Below, piece after piece: positions 34,516 to 43,093 of a stretch of DNA of 64,000 nucleotides. Position numbers and translations under genes: made by a program. Numbering within the stretch: the first letter of the stretch is position 1; each line of letters opens with the position of its first letter. The notes below the pieces were generated by a model that was given only the letters and a program-made list of their open reading frames with translations, made no database searches and had not been told where the DNA came from. The DNA is taken from assembly GCF_019039035.1 (NCBI RefSeq), contig NZ_JAHNZT010000002.1:248001-312000 (forward strand), in the 5' to 3' direction. This DNA is from Citreicoccus inhibens (lineage in GTDB: Bacteria > Myxococcota > Myxococcia > Myxococcales > Myxococcaceae).

Positions 34516-35281
34516 GCCCCGCGGCGATGGAGCGCACCAAGGCGCGCGGGCTGAAGCGCACCATCTCCATGCCGAACCAGTTGGCCACGCCGTGCACGGA
34601 CAACACCCGGCCCTTCATCATCGCGCGGTAGGCATCCGCCGCGACGTCCGCGGCCTGGGCGACGCCGGGCCGTTGGAACAGGCGGGACTTCTCCGTGCCC
34701 GCCCGTGAGGCGAACTCGGTGCGCGTCGCACCCGGGCACGCGCACGTCACCGTCACGGGGGTGTCCTTCAGCTCGTACGACAGCGCCTCGGAGAACGACA
34801 CCACGAAGGCCTTGGTCGCGTAGTACGTGGCCATGTACGGCCCGGGCTGGAAGCCCGCGGTGGACGCGATGTTCAGCACGCGCCCGCTGCCGCGCTCGCG
34901 CATGGGCCGAACGAAGAGGTGCGTGAGCTTGAGGAGCGCGGTGCAGTTGACCTCCACCATCTCCGCCTCGCGCGCCAGCTCCAACTCCAGGAAGGCCCCC
35001 GCGGAGCCAAAGCCGGCGTTGTTGACGAGGAACTCGACCTCCAGGCCTCGGGCCTTCACGTCCTCGAAGAGGCGCTCGGGTGTCTCGGGCCGCGTGAGGT
35101 CCGCGGGCAGCACATGCGCGCGGATGCCATGGTCCTTCTCCAGCTTCGTGGCGAGCGTCTGGAGTCGCTCGGCGCTCCTCGCCACGAGGATGACGTCATG
35201 CCCATCCCGAGCGAAGCACTCCGCGAACTGCTCGCCCAGGCCCATGGATGCGCCCGTGATGAGGGCCACTTTGCGCGACAT
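34499..35281 (-). CDS. Short-chain dehydrogenase/reductase
   Basis: 260 residues, classical SDR. NAD(P)-binding TGASMGLG at 9-16, NNAG at 87-90 and the catalytic set Ser140, Tyr153 and Lys157 (YYATK) are present. PGATRTEF after the active site and a C-terminal MVRFSPRALVRSIAAGL helix resemble DltE-like SDRs and 3-ketoacyl-type reductases; the substrate is not determinable. GGAG eight bases upstream supports the ATG at 35281. Confidence 0.85.
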   Translation of the reverse strand: MSRKVALITGASMGLGEQFAECFARDGHDVILVARSAERLQTLATKLEKDHGIRAHVLPADLTRPETPERLFEDVKARGLEVEFLVNNAGFGSAGAFLELELAREAEMVEVNCTALLKLTHLFVRPMRERGSGRVLNIASTAGFQPGPYMATYYATKAFVVSFSEALSYELKDTPVTVTCACPGATRTEFASRAGTEKSRLFQRPGVAQAADVAADAYRAMMKGRVLSVHGVANWFGMEMVRFSPRALVRSIAAGLNQKS

Positions 35282-35310
35282 GTCGTGTCTCCGATTGGTG
35301 TGCCCGGACG

Positions 35311-36885
35311 TCAGGGCACGGATTCAGTCATTCGAGGAGCGGGGCCCAACACCCGGTAGTGCCAGAAGGCGAACCCCGAGCGGCGCAGCATCGGAGCCGC
35401 GTCTCGCTCGAGCTCGACGCCGTGCTGCACCTGCCGCGTGGGAGGCACGGGTTCCTCCGCCTCGGTCTGGACCCAGACGGCGTCCGCGGCGGTCTTCATC
35501 GCGGGGATGTAGAACGGCGTCCGCTGATAGTCCCCGTCCTGGGGAAGGGGCCGGGCCGCGCGCTCGTCCGGGGGCTGCAACGCGGCGATCAGGTAGACGC
35601 ACCAGTAGTTGCCCAGCAAGAGCGTGCCCGGGGCTGCCTCGGAGAGGGCGAGCGCCGCCGCTCGGGCATGGGTGTGGCGGAGGTGCTCCGGTGGCGTCGG
35701 CGGGAACACGGGGCCCGCGACGAGCAGCCCTCCCACCAGGACGATGCCCGCGGCGTGGCGAATCCTCGGCGAGACGCGCGCGGCGAGCTCCGAGAGGACG
35801 ACGGCTCCCAGGCCCATCTGCGCGAACAGGAGGATGAGACAGAAATAGCGCGGGTTGTAGGCGTTCAGGCGCACGTGCTGGATGAGCACCAGGGCGGGAA
35901 TCTGCGAGAGGGCCACGAGCGCACAGCCGGCCGCGAACCACGTCGTCGGAGAGGGGGGGCGGCCTTGTCGTCGCGCCGCCACCAACCCCCAGAGCACCGC
36001 GGCGACGAGGGCCGCGAGCACGAGCAGCGCGGGAGCAGGGCCGGTCATCAGTTGGCCCAGCACCTGCCGCGCGTTCTCCAGCAGATATCCCCGGTCCAGC
36101 ATGAGGTCGGTCCGGTAGGCATGACCGAACGCTTGGCGCGAGAAGCGGTGGTAGAGGACCAGGAGCTCGCGCTCCACGAGGAACGCGCCCAGCAATGGCA
36201 CCAGCGGCGCCAGTCGCCATGCGCGCGCCCGTCCGGTGCCCTCCAGGCGGGCCTTTGCCACTTCGAGCCCCGCGAGCACGAGCAGCGACGGGAGGCTCGA
36301 AGAGGAGATCCACATCGCGAGCGTCGCCGCGAGGAACGCGAGGGCGCCGTAGGCCACGACTCGGGGGGGCTCAGCGGCCTTTGCCTGGCCCCTCAGCGCA
36401 AGCCAGCTCCACACCAGGGCGACGACCTGCCAGCCATAGGGCTGCGAGAGGTCGAGCAAGTAACGCTCCTGCCCAGGCGATAGCACCAGGAGGAGCGGAA
36501 TGAAGAGCCACAGCCCCCGTCGCATGGGCCCCGAGGGCACCAGCGCCCCGAGCACCAGCGCCGAGGGCCACAGCATCACGAACATCACGCGCTGGAGGCC
36601 CTCGGCCGTCCAGTTCGTCCCGCCCAGCGCGCGGGCCAGGAGGAAGGGCCACATGCCGAAGCGGTCCTGCCCGAAGTAGAAGAGGTGGAAGACGTCCAGC
36701 GTGCGCGCCCGCGTCACCAGGACCGGGATGGCGCTGTCGGACGTGAACTCGTGATGCCACGAGGAAGACGGCGAGATGAGGCGCAGGATCAGCGGCAGCG
36801 TGAGTCCCCAGCCCAGCCCGGCGACGAGGGTCGCGACGAGCGCCCCCCAGTTCGTTACGGCTCTCCATCGTTGCAACAGGTTCAC
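35311..36885 (-). CDS. GT-C-like polytopic membrane protein
   Basis: 524 residues, about ten membrane segments and a C-terminal soluble part (about 400-524). The first loop has HHEFTSDSAIP and LDVFHLFYFGQDRFG, acidic/aromatic positions typical of PMT/GT39-like glycosyltransferases that use lipid-linked sugars, but no diagnostic match can be claimed. GTG start with GAGGG three bases upstream. Located 29 bases upstream of the SDR gene on the same strand; the two may be cotranscribed. Confidence 0.65.
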   Translation of the reverse strand: MNLLQRWRAVTNWGALVATLVAGLGWGLTLPLILRLISPSSSWHHEFTSDSAIPVLVTRARTLDVFHLFYFGQDRFGMWPFLLARALGGTNWTAEGLQRVMFVMLWPSALVLGALVPSGPMRRGLWLFIPLLLVLSPGQERYLLDLSQPYGWQVVALVWSWLALRGQAKAAEPPRVVAYGALAFLAATLAMWISSSSLPSLLVLAGLEVAKARLEGTGRARAWRLAPLVPLLGAFLVERELLVLYHRFSRQAFGHAYRTDLMLDRGYLLENARQVLGQLMTGPAPALLVLAALVAAVLWGLVAARRQGRPPSPTTWFAAGCALVALSQIPALVLIQHVRLNAYNPRYFCLILLFAQMGLGAVVLSELAARVSPRIRHAAGIVLVGGLLVAGPVFPPTPPEHLRHTHARAAALALSEAAPGTLLLGNYWCVYLIAALQPPDERAARPLPQDGDYQRTPFYIPAMKTAADAVWVQTEAEEPVPPTRQVQHGVELERDAAPMLRRSGFAFWHYRVLGPAPRMTESVP

Positions 36886-36980
36886 GGGCCCTCGCCGGAT
36901 TCGCGCCGCGGCTCCACCCTTGCCGCGGTCGGCCCGCGACTCTAGTCACAGCCCGGGGGGCTCACCCAAGGTGAAACACG

Positions 36981-37820
36981 TCAGCGCCGCGGCACCTGGG
37001 CCTTGCCCATCATCCCGTCCATGTACACGTGCGTGCGCCCCTCGATGAGATAGGTGCGCGAGGGCACGTGGGCCCGCACCAGGACGGCCGCCTCGCCCGC
37101 GGTGAGGCCCGGCCACGGCTGCCCCTGGCTCAGCGCGCGCGCGGCCTCGGGTGGCTCCACGGACTCGATGGTCGTCTCCAGCGTGGAGGGGATGCCAGGG
37201 ATCCGGTAGCGCAGCGTCATGCCGGGCGCGAGCTCGCCGCGGTAGCGCTCGGGGAACAGCGCGACGAGGGCGGGCAGGGCGTTCGGCACCACCAGCCACA
37301 TCAGCAACTCACCCGACCTGACCGCATCGCCGGCGCTCACGCGCACGTCGCCCACCACTCCAGCCTGAGGCGCCGTGAGCTCCACCGGGCCGCCTTGCGT
37401 CACGAGGCGCGCGAGCACCTGGCCTTCCTCCACGTGCTGGCCCGGCCCCACGAGGACGTCCTGGAGGTGCCCCCCGGCGCCCCCCTCGATGGCGAGGCGA
37501 TCGCCCAGCTGCACGAGCACACCCCCTTGGATGTCTCCAGGCTGGCGCGCGCACAGCAGCGCCCCGCCCACGAGCAGCGCGACGAGGGGCAGCGCGATCC
37601 ACCCCCAGCGCCTCGGGCGGGGGGCGGTCGAATGATCCGGCGGCGAAGTCGGTGGGGCGGGGGGCACGATTTCCTCCGCGCGCAGGATGGGACAGTCCCG
37701 CGGGGCCTTCCACCTCGGATGCGAGGCCAGGAGCCGCTTCCCGCCGCGCGCCCGCTCCTGGAACGCCTGGGTTGCGGGGCTGTCTGGGCACCGGTGGGTC
37801 CGGATGCGACTCACAGGCAT
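36981..37820 (-). CDS. HlyD-like membrane-fusion protein without a visible partner
   Basis: About 279 residues. The start is uncertain: ATG at 37820, 37832 or 37856; GGGAGG directly precedes the 37832 ATG. A cytoplasmic lead of about 65 residues precedes one membrane helix (WIALPLVALLVGGALL) and a periplasmic part with paired biotinyl-lipoyl-like halves (QDVLVGPGQHVEEGQVLARL; GVVGDVRVSAGDAVRSGELL) and a beta domain. The plan matches adaptor proteins of bacteriocin-type ABC exporters, but no ATPase or permease lies beside it. Confidence 0.7.
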   Translation of the reverse strand: MPVSRIRTHRCPDSPATQAFQERARGGKRLLASHPRWKAPRDCPILRAEEIVPPAPPTSPPDHSTAPRPRRWGWIALPLVALLVGGALLCARQPGDIQGGVLVQLGDRLAIEGGAGGHLQDVLVGPGQHVEEGQVLARLVTQGGPVELTAPQAGVVGDVRVSAGDAVRSGELLMWLVVPNALPALVALFPERYRGELAPGMTLRYRIPGIPSTLETTIESVEPPEAARALSQGQPWPGLTAGEAAVLVRAHVPSRTYLIEGRTHVYMDGMMGKAQVPRR

Positions 37821-37870
37821 GTATGCCTGCATCCTCCCGACGCCCTGATGTGCCATGCTGTCAGGCCGCC

Positions 37871-39121
37871 GTGACCCCGTCCTCCTTCAAAGCCCTCCTG
37901 GTCCTCCTCCTGGGCCTGCTGGCCAGCGTGGCGCGCGCCGCCGAACCGACGCGCGAGGACGCGGTCCGCGAAGAGCTGGAGCGCCAGCTTCGCGAGATGG
38001 TCCCCGAGTCCCCCACCGAGGTGGTCCTCTCGTTCGAGGGCTTCGCTCCCGAGGAGGGCTACAAGGTCGTGGAGACTGACTTCGTCCTCGACGGCAAGCC
38101 GCTGGCGGTGCCCTCGGTGGAGGAGCTGAACGCGGCGGGGCCGCACCGGCTCGCGGTGGTGAAGGTGGAGCCGGGCGAGCACACGCTCGTGTCGCGCGTG
38201 AGCCTCGCGAACGACTCGTGGAGTCTGTTCAGCGCGACCAACGGCTTCCTGTGGAAGCTCACGGCGTCGGTGGGCTTCCAGTCGCAGCGGGGCCTGCGCG
38301 TGGTGGTGAAGGTCGTCCCGGCCGTCGTTCCGAATGCGCCGGATCCGCGCCTCAAGCTGAAGCTCGGGCACCAGGTGACGGCGGAGATGATGAAGCCCGT
38401 TCAGGAGGTCTCACAGGCCGACCTCCACCCGGACGCGGGCACGCCGAAGCCGCGCGCGCAGGCCCCGGTGACTCCGCCAGCGCCCACCGCGCGGCCTGGG
38501 CGGCTGGTGTTCAAGGTGACCGCCAAGAAGAAGCCCGTGCCCGCCACGGTCTTCGTGCGCGGCGCCGCGTCCCCCACGAAGGTGGCGGTGGATGGCAAGG
38601 CCCGCAAGCCCTCGGACGTCGCGGTCGCGGCGGGCACGTACAGCGTGGACGTGGTGGCGCAGGGCTTCCTCGCGCAGACGCGCCGCGTACAGCTCGCCGC
38701 GGGGGCGGAGTCCTCGCTGGCGTTCTCGCTGGTGCCCCAGCCCAAGCCCGCCCAGCGCGCGACGGTGAAGGGCAACCACGTGGAGCTGCCCACGCCCATG
38801 GGCTTCCCCGAGCAGAAGCCCGCTCCGGACAAGGCGTCCCTCGCGACCGTGGACCTGGTCGTGGACGTCCTGGTGCGCGAGTCCGGGGCGCGCCTGCGCA
38901 TCGAGGGGCACACGGATGGTCAGGAGGTCCCCGCCGCCGCGCGCAAGGGGCTGTCCGAGGCCCGCGCCAAGGCGATCGCCGAGCTGCTGGCGCGCGCGGG
39001 CGTGGATCCCGCTCGGGTGGAGACGGCCGGCCTGGGCGACAGCCGGCCCAAGGCCCCGAACCTCATCCCCCGCGGACGACAGCTCAACCGCCGCGTGGAG
39101 CTGGTGCTCCTGCCCCCGTAG
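37871..39121 (+). CDS. Secreted protein with C-terminal OmpA-like peptidoglycan-binding domain
   Basis: 416 residues from a GTG at 37871, which puts a signal peptide at the N-terminus (LLVLLLGLLASVARA). A middle part (about 45-165) is unclassified, then a PEGA-like beta segment (TYSVDVVAQGFLAQTRRVQL, about 215-285) and an OmpA C-terminal domain (about 310-416: LRIEGHTDGQ, LSEARAKAIAELL, NRRVELVL). OmpA domains bind peptidoglycan, so it probably links a periplasmic complex to the wall. Its 3' end overlaps the convergent cNMP gene by 38 bases. Confidence 0.8.
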   Translation: MTPSSFKALLVLLLGLLASVARAAEPTREDAVREELERQLREMVPESPTEVVLSFEGFAPEEGYKVVETDFVLDGKPLAVPSVEELNAAGPHRLAVVKVEPGEHTLVSRVSLANDSWSLFSATNGFLWKLTASVGFQSQRGLRVVVKVVPAVVPNAPDPRLKLKLGHQVTAEMMKPVQEVSQADLHPDAGTPKPRAQAPVTPPAPTARPGRLVFKVTAKKKPVPATVFVRGAASPTKVAVDGKARKPSDVAVAAGTYSVDVVAQGFLAQTRRVQLAAGAESSLAFSLVPQPKPAQRATVKGNHVELPTPMGFPEQKPAPDKASLATVDLVVDVLVRESGARLRIEGHTDGQEVPAAARKGLSEARAKAIAELLARAGVDPARVETAGLGDSRPKAPNLIPRGRQLNRRVELVLLPP

Positions 39122-40004
39122 GCGCCTCGGCGTCCAGTCCCATCACTTCCATGGTGTGCTTCAGTCGCTGGAGCCCCATGCGCACGAGCGCGCCGCGCAG
39201 CTCGGGCTGGGCGAGGAAGAACTTCTCGAAGACGTCGCGTTCCAGCCGCAGCAGCGTGCAGGACGTGAGCGTGCGCACCGTGGCCGTGGCCAGGCGGCTG
39301 CGCAGCAGGGAGATCTCCCCGAAGAGCGCCCCCTCCTTCAGCTCGGGGTAGGACGTCACGCGGCCGTCCTCGTAGGTGTGGAAGACCTCGCAGCGGCCCC
39401 GCAGGAGCAGATAGAGCGCGTTGCCCGGCTTGCCGCGCGTGAGCAGCGTGGTGCCGGCGTCCAGGGTGCAGGGCACGAACGCGCTGCCCAACTGGCAGCG
39501 CAGCTCGGTGGAGAGCCCCGCGAGCAGGGGGCTGCTGCGCAAGGCATCCGCGAGCAGACGGGCGCGGCAGGCCTCGACGATGGCCTCGCCCTTCACGCCG
39601 TAGCGCTCCTCGGCTTCCTTCACGCCCGCCTCGGTGATCTCCAGCAGCTCGGTGCTCTCCATGGCCACCACGCTGGCGGTGCGCGGCGTTCCGGTGAGCA
39701 TCGCCAACTCGCCGAAGAACTCGCCGGCGCCCAGCTGCCCCACCTCGTCGCGCGCGCCATCTTGCGACTCGCGCACCACGGACACGCGCCCCCCCAGGAC
39801 CACGAACATGGAGCGGCCGGCCTCTCCCTCGCGGACCACCACCTGGCCGGCGGGATAGAAGCGCGTCCACATGGGCGGGGCCGCCCAGGCGGTGTGCACG
39901 TCGCCCAGGCGAGAGTCGCTCGGCTGCGCGTCGCCCGCGGGCGCCTGGGCGCCGCTCGACTTGGGCGCGAAGAGGGACAGGATGCGTGCACTCAGCAAGG
40001 ACAT
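39084..40004 (-). CDS. Protein with two cyclic-nucleotide-binding domains
   Basis: 306 residues; no TPR, kinase or DNA-binding part. Domain 1 (about 43-145) has FFGELAMLTGTPRTASV with the cassette Arg at 108. Domain 2 (about 165-285) has LFGEISLLRSRLATATV, in which the Arg position is Ala. This is the same asymmetry as in the 23.1-25.2 kb protein. GGAGGG three to nine bases before the ATG at 40004 fixes the start; the frame to 40223 is not needed. Likely a cytoplasmic signalling adaptor. Confidence 0.8.
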   Translation of the reverse strand: MSLLSARILSLFAPKSSGAQAPAGDAQPSDSRLGDVHTAWAAPPMWTRFYPAGQVVVREGEAGRSMFVVLGGRVSVVRESQDGARDEVGQLGAGEFFGELAMLTGTPRTASVVAMESTELLEITEAGVKEAEERYGVKGEAIVEACRARLLADALRSSPLLAGLSTELRCQLGSAFVPCTLDAGTTLLTRGKPGNALYLLLRGRCEVFHTYEDGRVTSYPELKEGALFGEISLLRSRLATATVRTLTSCTLLRLERDVFEKFFLAQPELRGALVRMGLQRLKHTMEVMGLDAEAPTGAGAPAPRGG

Positions 40005-40165
40005 GGGCCCTCCATGAAGCCAGGCTGGGCAGCCAGGGCGACGTGGGGCGCACCATACCTTTGCCCGGCGTCCAAGCAGTAGAGCGCTTCGCGTGCCCGG
40101 GCGCCCGGCCCTCGAATAGGGGCGGGGGGCGCGGGGTTCTCGCACCAGTTGCATGGGGGGTTCGC

Positions 40166-43093
40166 ATGGTCTCGCGACCGCCGCCGGGGCTGGTGCGGCC
40201 GACGGTGGCTCCACCGGCGTCATCCCAGGAAGACATCCTCCGGTACATCTCGGAGAGCAGCGACGATCTCATCGCGGCCCTCGACACCGGCTTTCGCTTC
40301 GTCGCCTTCAACCCCGCCTACGCCCGGACGTTCGAGCAGCTCTTCGGCGTCGCCATCGCGGTGGGCATGGACCTGCGCGCGGCCATCCAACAGCCTGTGG
40401 AGCGGGCCAACGCCGAGGCCGCCTGGGCTCGCGCGCTCCAGGGCGAGGCGTACACCCTCGTCTCCGATTTCGGGGAGCTGAGCCGCCTGCGGCGCACGTA
40501 TGAAATCGTGTTCCGCCCGCTCTTCGACGCCGCCGGCACGCGGCAAGGGGCCTTCCACATCGCGCGGGACGTGACCGAGCGAGAGCAGGCCCAGGCGGAG
40601 GTCCGGCAGCTCACCGCGAAGCTGGAGCGGCGCGTCCGGGAGCGCACGTCGCGCTGGAGGTCCACGTCCCGAGCGCTCGCGCGCGAGCGCTCCCTGATGC
40701 TCCAGACGATGGACCGCGTCACCGATGCCTTCTTCGCGGTCGATCGCGACTGGCGCCTGACGTACATCAACCGGCACGCGGAGCGCCTCATGCGCCGAAG
40801 CCGCGAGTCGCTGCTGGGCCGCGTGCTGTGGACGGAGTTCCCCGAGCTGGTGGGCGGCGCTTTCGAGCGAAGCTATCGGCGCGCCCTGGCGGAGCAGCGC
40901 ACGCTGGTCTTCGAGGAGTTCCATCCTACGCTCGACTCCTGGTTCGAGGTGCGGGCGTACCCCTCCGAGGAAGGCCTGTCCGTCTTCTTCCGCGACATCG
41001 GCGAGCGCAAGAGCGCCGAGCTGCGGCTGAGAGACTCGGAGCGCTTCATGCGCTCGGTGCTGGGCGCGCTCTCCTCGGACCATGAGGACGCGCGCGTACG
41101 TCGCGCCGCGACGGAGGCCCAGCGCCTGCTCGCGCGTGAAGAGGCGGCCCGCAAGGATGCGGAGGCCACGCGGGAGGCCATGGTCGCGGCGCTCGAACGC
41201 ATCGAGGATGGCTTCGTCGCGTGCGACCTCTCCTGGCGCTTCACCTACGTGAACCAGCACGCCGAGGCGCACATCGGCCGCCCCCGCGGCTCGCTCCTGG
41301 GGCGCTACGTGTGGGAGGCGTTCCCAGGGGCCGTGGGCTCGCCGCTGGACCACCTGCTGCGTCGGGCGGCGCAGACCCAGCGGGTCCAGGAAGAGGAGGT
41401 GCCCTCGTCCATCTCCGACCGGTGGCTGCGCGTCGTGGTCCACCCGTCGCCCGAGGGGCTTTCGTTCTACTTCCGGGATGTGACCGCGCGTCGCGTCGCG
41501 CAGCAGGCGCTGGGGCGCTCCGAGGCGAAGCTGTCCGGCATCATCGCCATGGCCTTGGATGCCATCATCGTGGTGGACGCGAGCCAGCGCATCCAGCTCT
41601 TCAACGACGGCGCGCGTCGCATCTTCGGCTACGCCCCCGAGGAGGTCCTCGGCCAGCCGCTGGAGGTCCTCATCCCCGAAGCGTCTCGCGAGCGTCACCG
41701 CGAGTTCGTGCAGCGCTTCAGTGAGCAGCCCCGCGCGCCCTCACGGAGCATGGGAGAGCGGGCGGGAATCCTCGGCCTGCGCAAGAGCGGCGAAGTGTTC
41801 CCCGCCGAGGCGTCCATCTCCCGGCTGGATCTCGACGATGGACGGGTGATGGTCGCCATGCTTCGCGACGTCACCGCGCGGCGCAACGCGGAGCGGCGGC
41901 AGCACTTCCTCGCGGAAGCCGGAGCCGCCATCACCCGCACCCTGGATTGGGAGGACACCGCGCGGGCCATCGCGCGGCTCGCCGTACCACTGTTGGCGGA
42001 TGGGTGCGCGGTGGTGGCGCGCGACACGGAGGGCAAGGTCGAGCCCTGCACTCAGGTGTCGGCGATGAGCCCGCTGCTCAGCGCCCTGCTGCGCGCGGCG
42101 GTGGCGCGACCTCCGCGGGGCGCGCTGGGCGGCGTGGTGGAGCAGGCGCTGGCGACGGGCGAGGCCGTGGGCTGGGATGCGCCCTCGGGCGACGTCTCGG
42201 GCGTGGCCTCGGCGATCGCCGCGCCGCTCGTGGCGCACCAGCGCACGGTGGGCCTGCTGCTGGCCGCGGCGGGGCCGGGCCGCCGCTATGACGCGGACGA
42301 CCTCGCGCTCGCGCGGGAGTTCGCCCGCCGGGCCGCGCTGGCCATGGAGAACGCGCGCCTGTACCGGGCCTCGCGCGAAGCCATCAGCGTGAGAGACGAG
42401 ATGCTCGGCATCGTTTCTCACGACCTGCGCTCCCCCTTGGGGGCCATCACGCTCTTGTGTCGCGCGACCGCACGGCACCTGCCACCCGGTGAGCCTGGAG
42501 CGCGCGGCCGTGAGGGATTGGAGAAGATCCGCCGCGTGACGGTGGGGATGAACCGGCTCATCGAAGACCTGCTGGAGGTGGCTCGGCTGGAGTCGGGGCA
42601 CTCGCCCCTGGACGCGGAGCGCCTGGAGGTGCCGAGCCTCGTGGCCCAGGTGGTGGAGCTCAATGAGCCCCTGGCCACCAGCCAAGGCCTGACGCTGCGC
42701 GTGTCCCTGGAGGGCGAGGCCGCTGAGGTCTGGGCGGATCGCGGGCGCGTCCTGCGCGTGTTCCAGAACCTCTTGGACAACGCCATCAAGTTCACCCCGC
42801 GCGGCGGGAGCTTGCTGCTGCGCGCCGAGCCCTGGGGGGACTTCGTGCGCTTCTCGGTCGCGGATACGGGGGCGGGCATCGAGCCGGCGGCGCTGCCGCA
42901 CGTGTTCGATCGCTTCTGGCAGGCCCGCCACGCGCGCAAGGCGGGGGCCGGCCTGGGGCTGGCCATCGTCAAGAGCGTGGTGGAGGCACACGGCGGGCTC
43001 GTCCAGGTGGAGAGCCCGCCAGGGCAGGGGGCCACGTTCGCGTTCACGCTCCCGCTCGCGGGGCCCCAGCCTCCCGCCCAGGCCTCAGTGTGA
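40166..43093 (+). CDS. Soluble hybrid-free histidine kinase with four PAS domains and a GAF domain
   Basis: 975 residues, no membrane segment. PAS1 (about 20-140), a coiled coil, PAS2 (181-290), PAS3 (341-450), PAS4 (451-575), GAF (584-715), then HisKA with His752 (GIVSHDLRSPLG) and HATPase_c (NLLDNAIKF, DTGAGI, GAGLGLAIVKS). It should autophosphorylate on His752 in response to cytoplasmic signals sensed by PAS/GAF; the ligands are unknown. No receiver domain is fused and no response regulator is adjacent, so it is an orphan kinase. The ATG at 40166 has GGGGGG five bases upstream. Its end overlaps the next (convergent) gene by 9 bases. Confidence 0.85.
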   Translation: MVSRPPPGLVRPTVAPPASSQEDILRYISESSDDLIAALDTGFRFVAFNPAYARTFEQLFGVAIAVGMDLRAAIQQPVERANAEAAWARALQGEAYTLVSDFGELSRLRRTYEIVFRPLFDAAGTRQGAFHIARDVTEREQAQAEVRQLTAKLERRVRERTSRWRSTSRALARERSLMLQTMDRVTDAFFAVDRDWRLTYINRHAERLMRRSRESLLGRVLWTEFPELVGGAFERSYRRALAEQRTLVFEEFHPTLDSWFEVRAYPSEEGLSVFFRDIGERKSAELRLRDSERFMRSVLGALSSDHEDARVRRAATEAQRLLAREEAARKDAEATREAMVAALERIEDGFVACDLSWRFTYVNQHAEAHIGRPRGSLLGRYVWEAFPGAVGSPLDHLLRRAAQTQRVQEEEVPSSISDRWLRVVVHPSPEGLSFYFRDVTARRVAQQALGRSEAKLSGIIAMALDAIIVVDASQRIQLFNDGARRIFGYAPEEVLGQPLEVLIPEASRERHREFVQRFSEQPRAPSRSMGERAGILGLRKSGEVFPAEASISRLDLDDGRVMVAMLRDVTARRNAERRQHFLAEAGAAITRTLDWEDTARAIARLAVPLLADGCAVVARDTEGKVEPCTQVSAMSPLLSALLRAAVARPPRGALGGVVEQALATGEAVGWDAPSGDVSGVASAIAAPLVAHQRTVGLLLAAAGPGRRYDADDLALAREFARRAALAMENARLYRASREAISVRDEMLGIVSHDLRSPLGAITLLCRATARHLPPGEPGARGREGLEKIRRVTVGMNRLIEDLLEVARLESGHSPLDAERLEVPSLVAQVVELNEPLATSQGLTLRVSLEGEAAEVWADRGRVLRVFQNLLDNAIKFTPRGGSLLLRAEPWGDFVRFSVADTGAGIEPAALPHVFDRFWQARHARKAGAGLGLAIVKSVVEAHGGLVQVESPPGQGATFAFTLPLAGPQPPAQASV

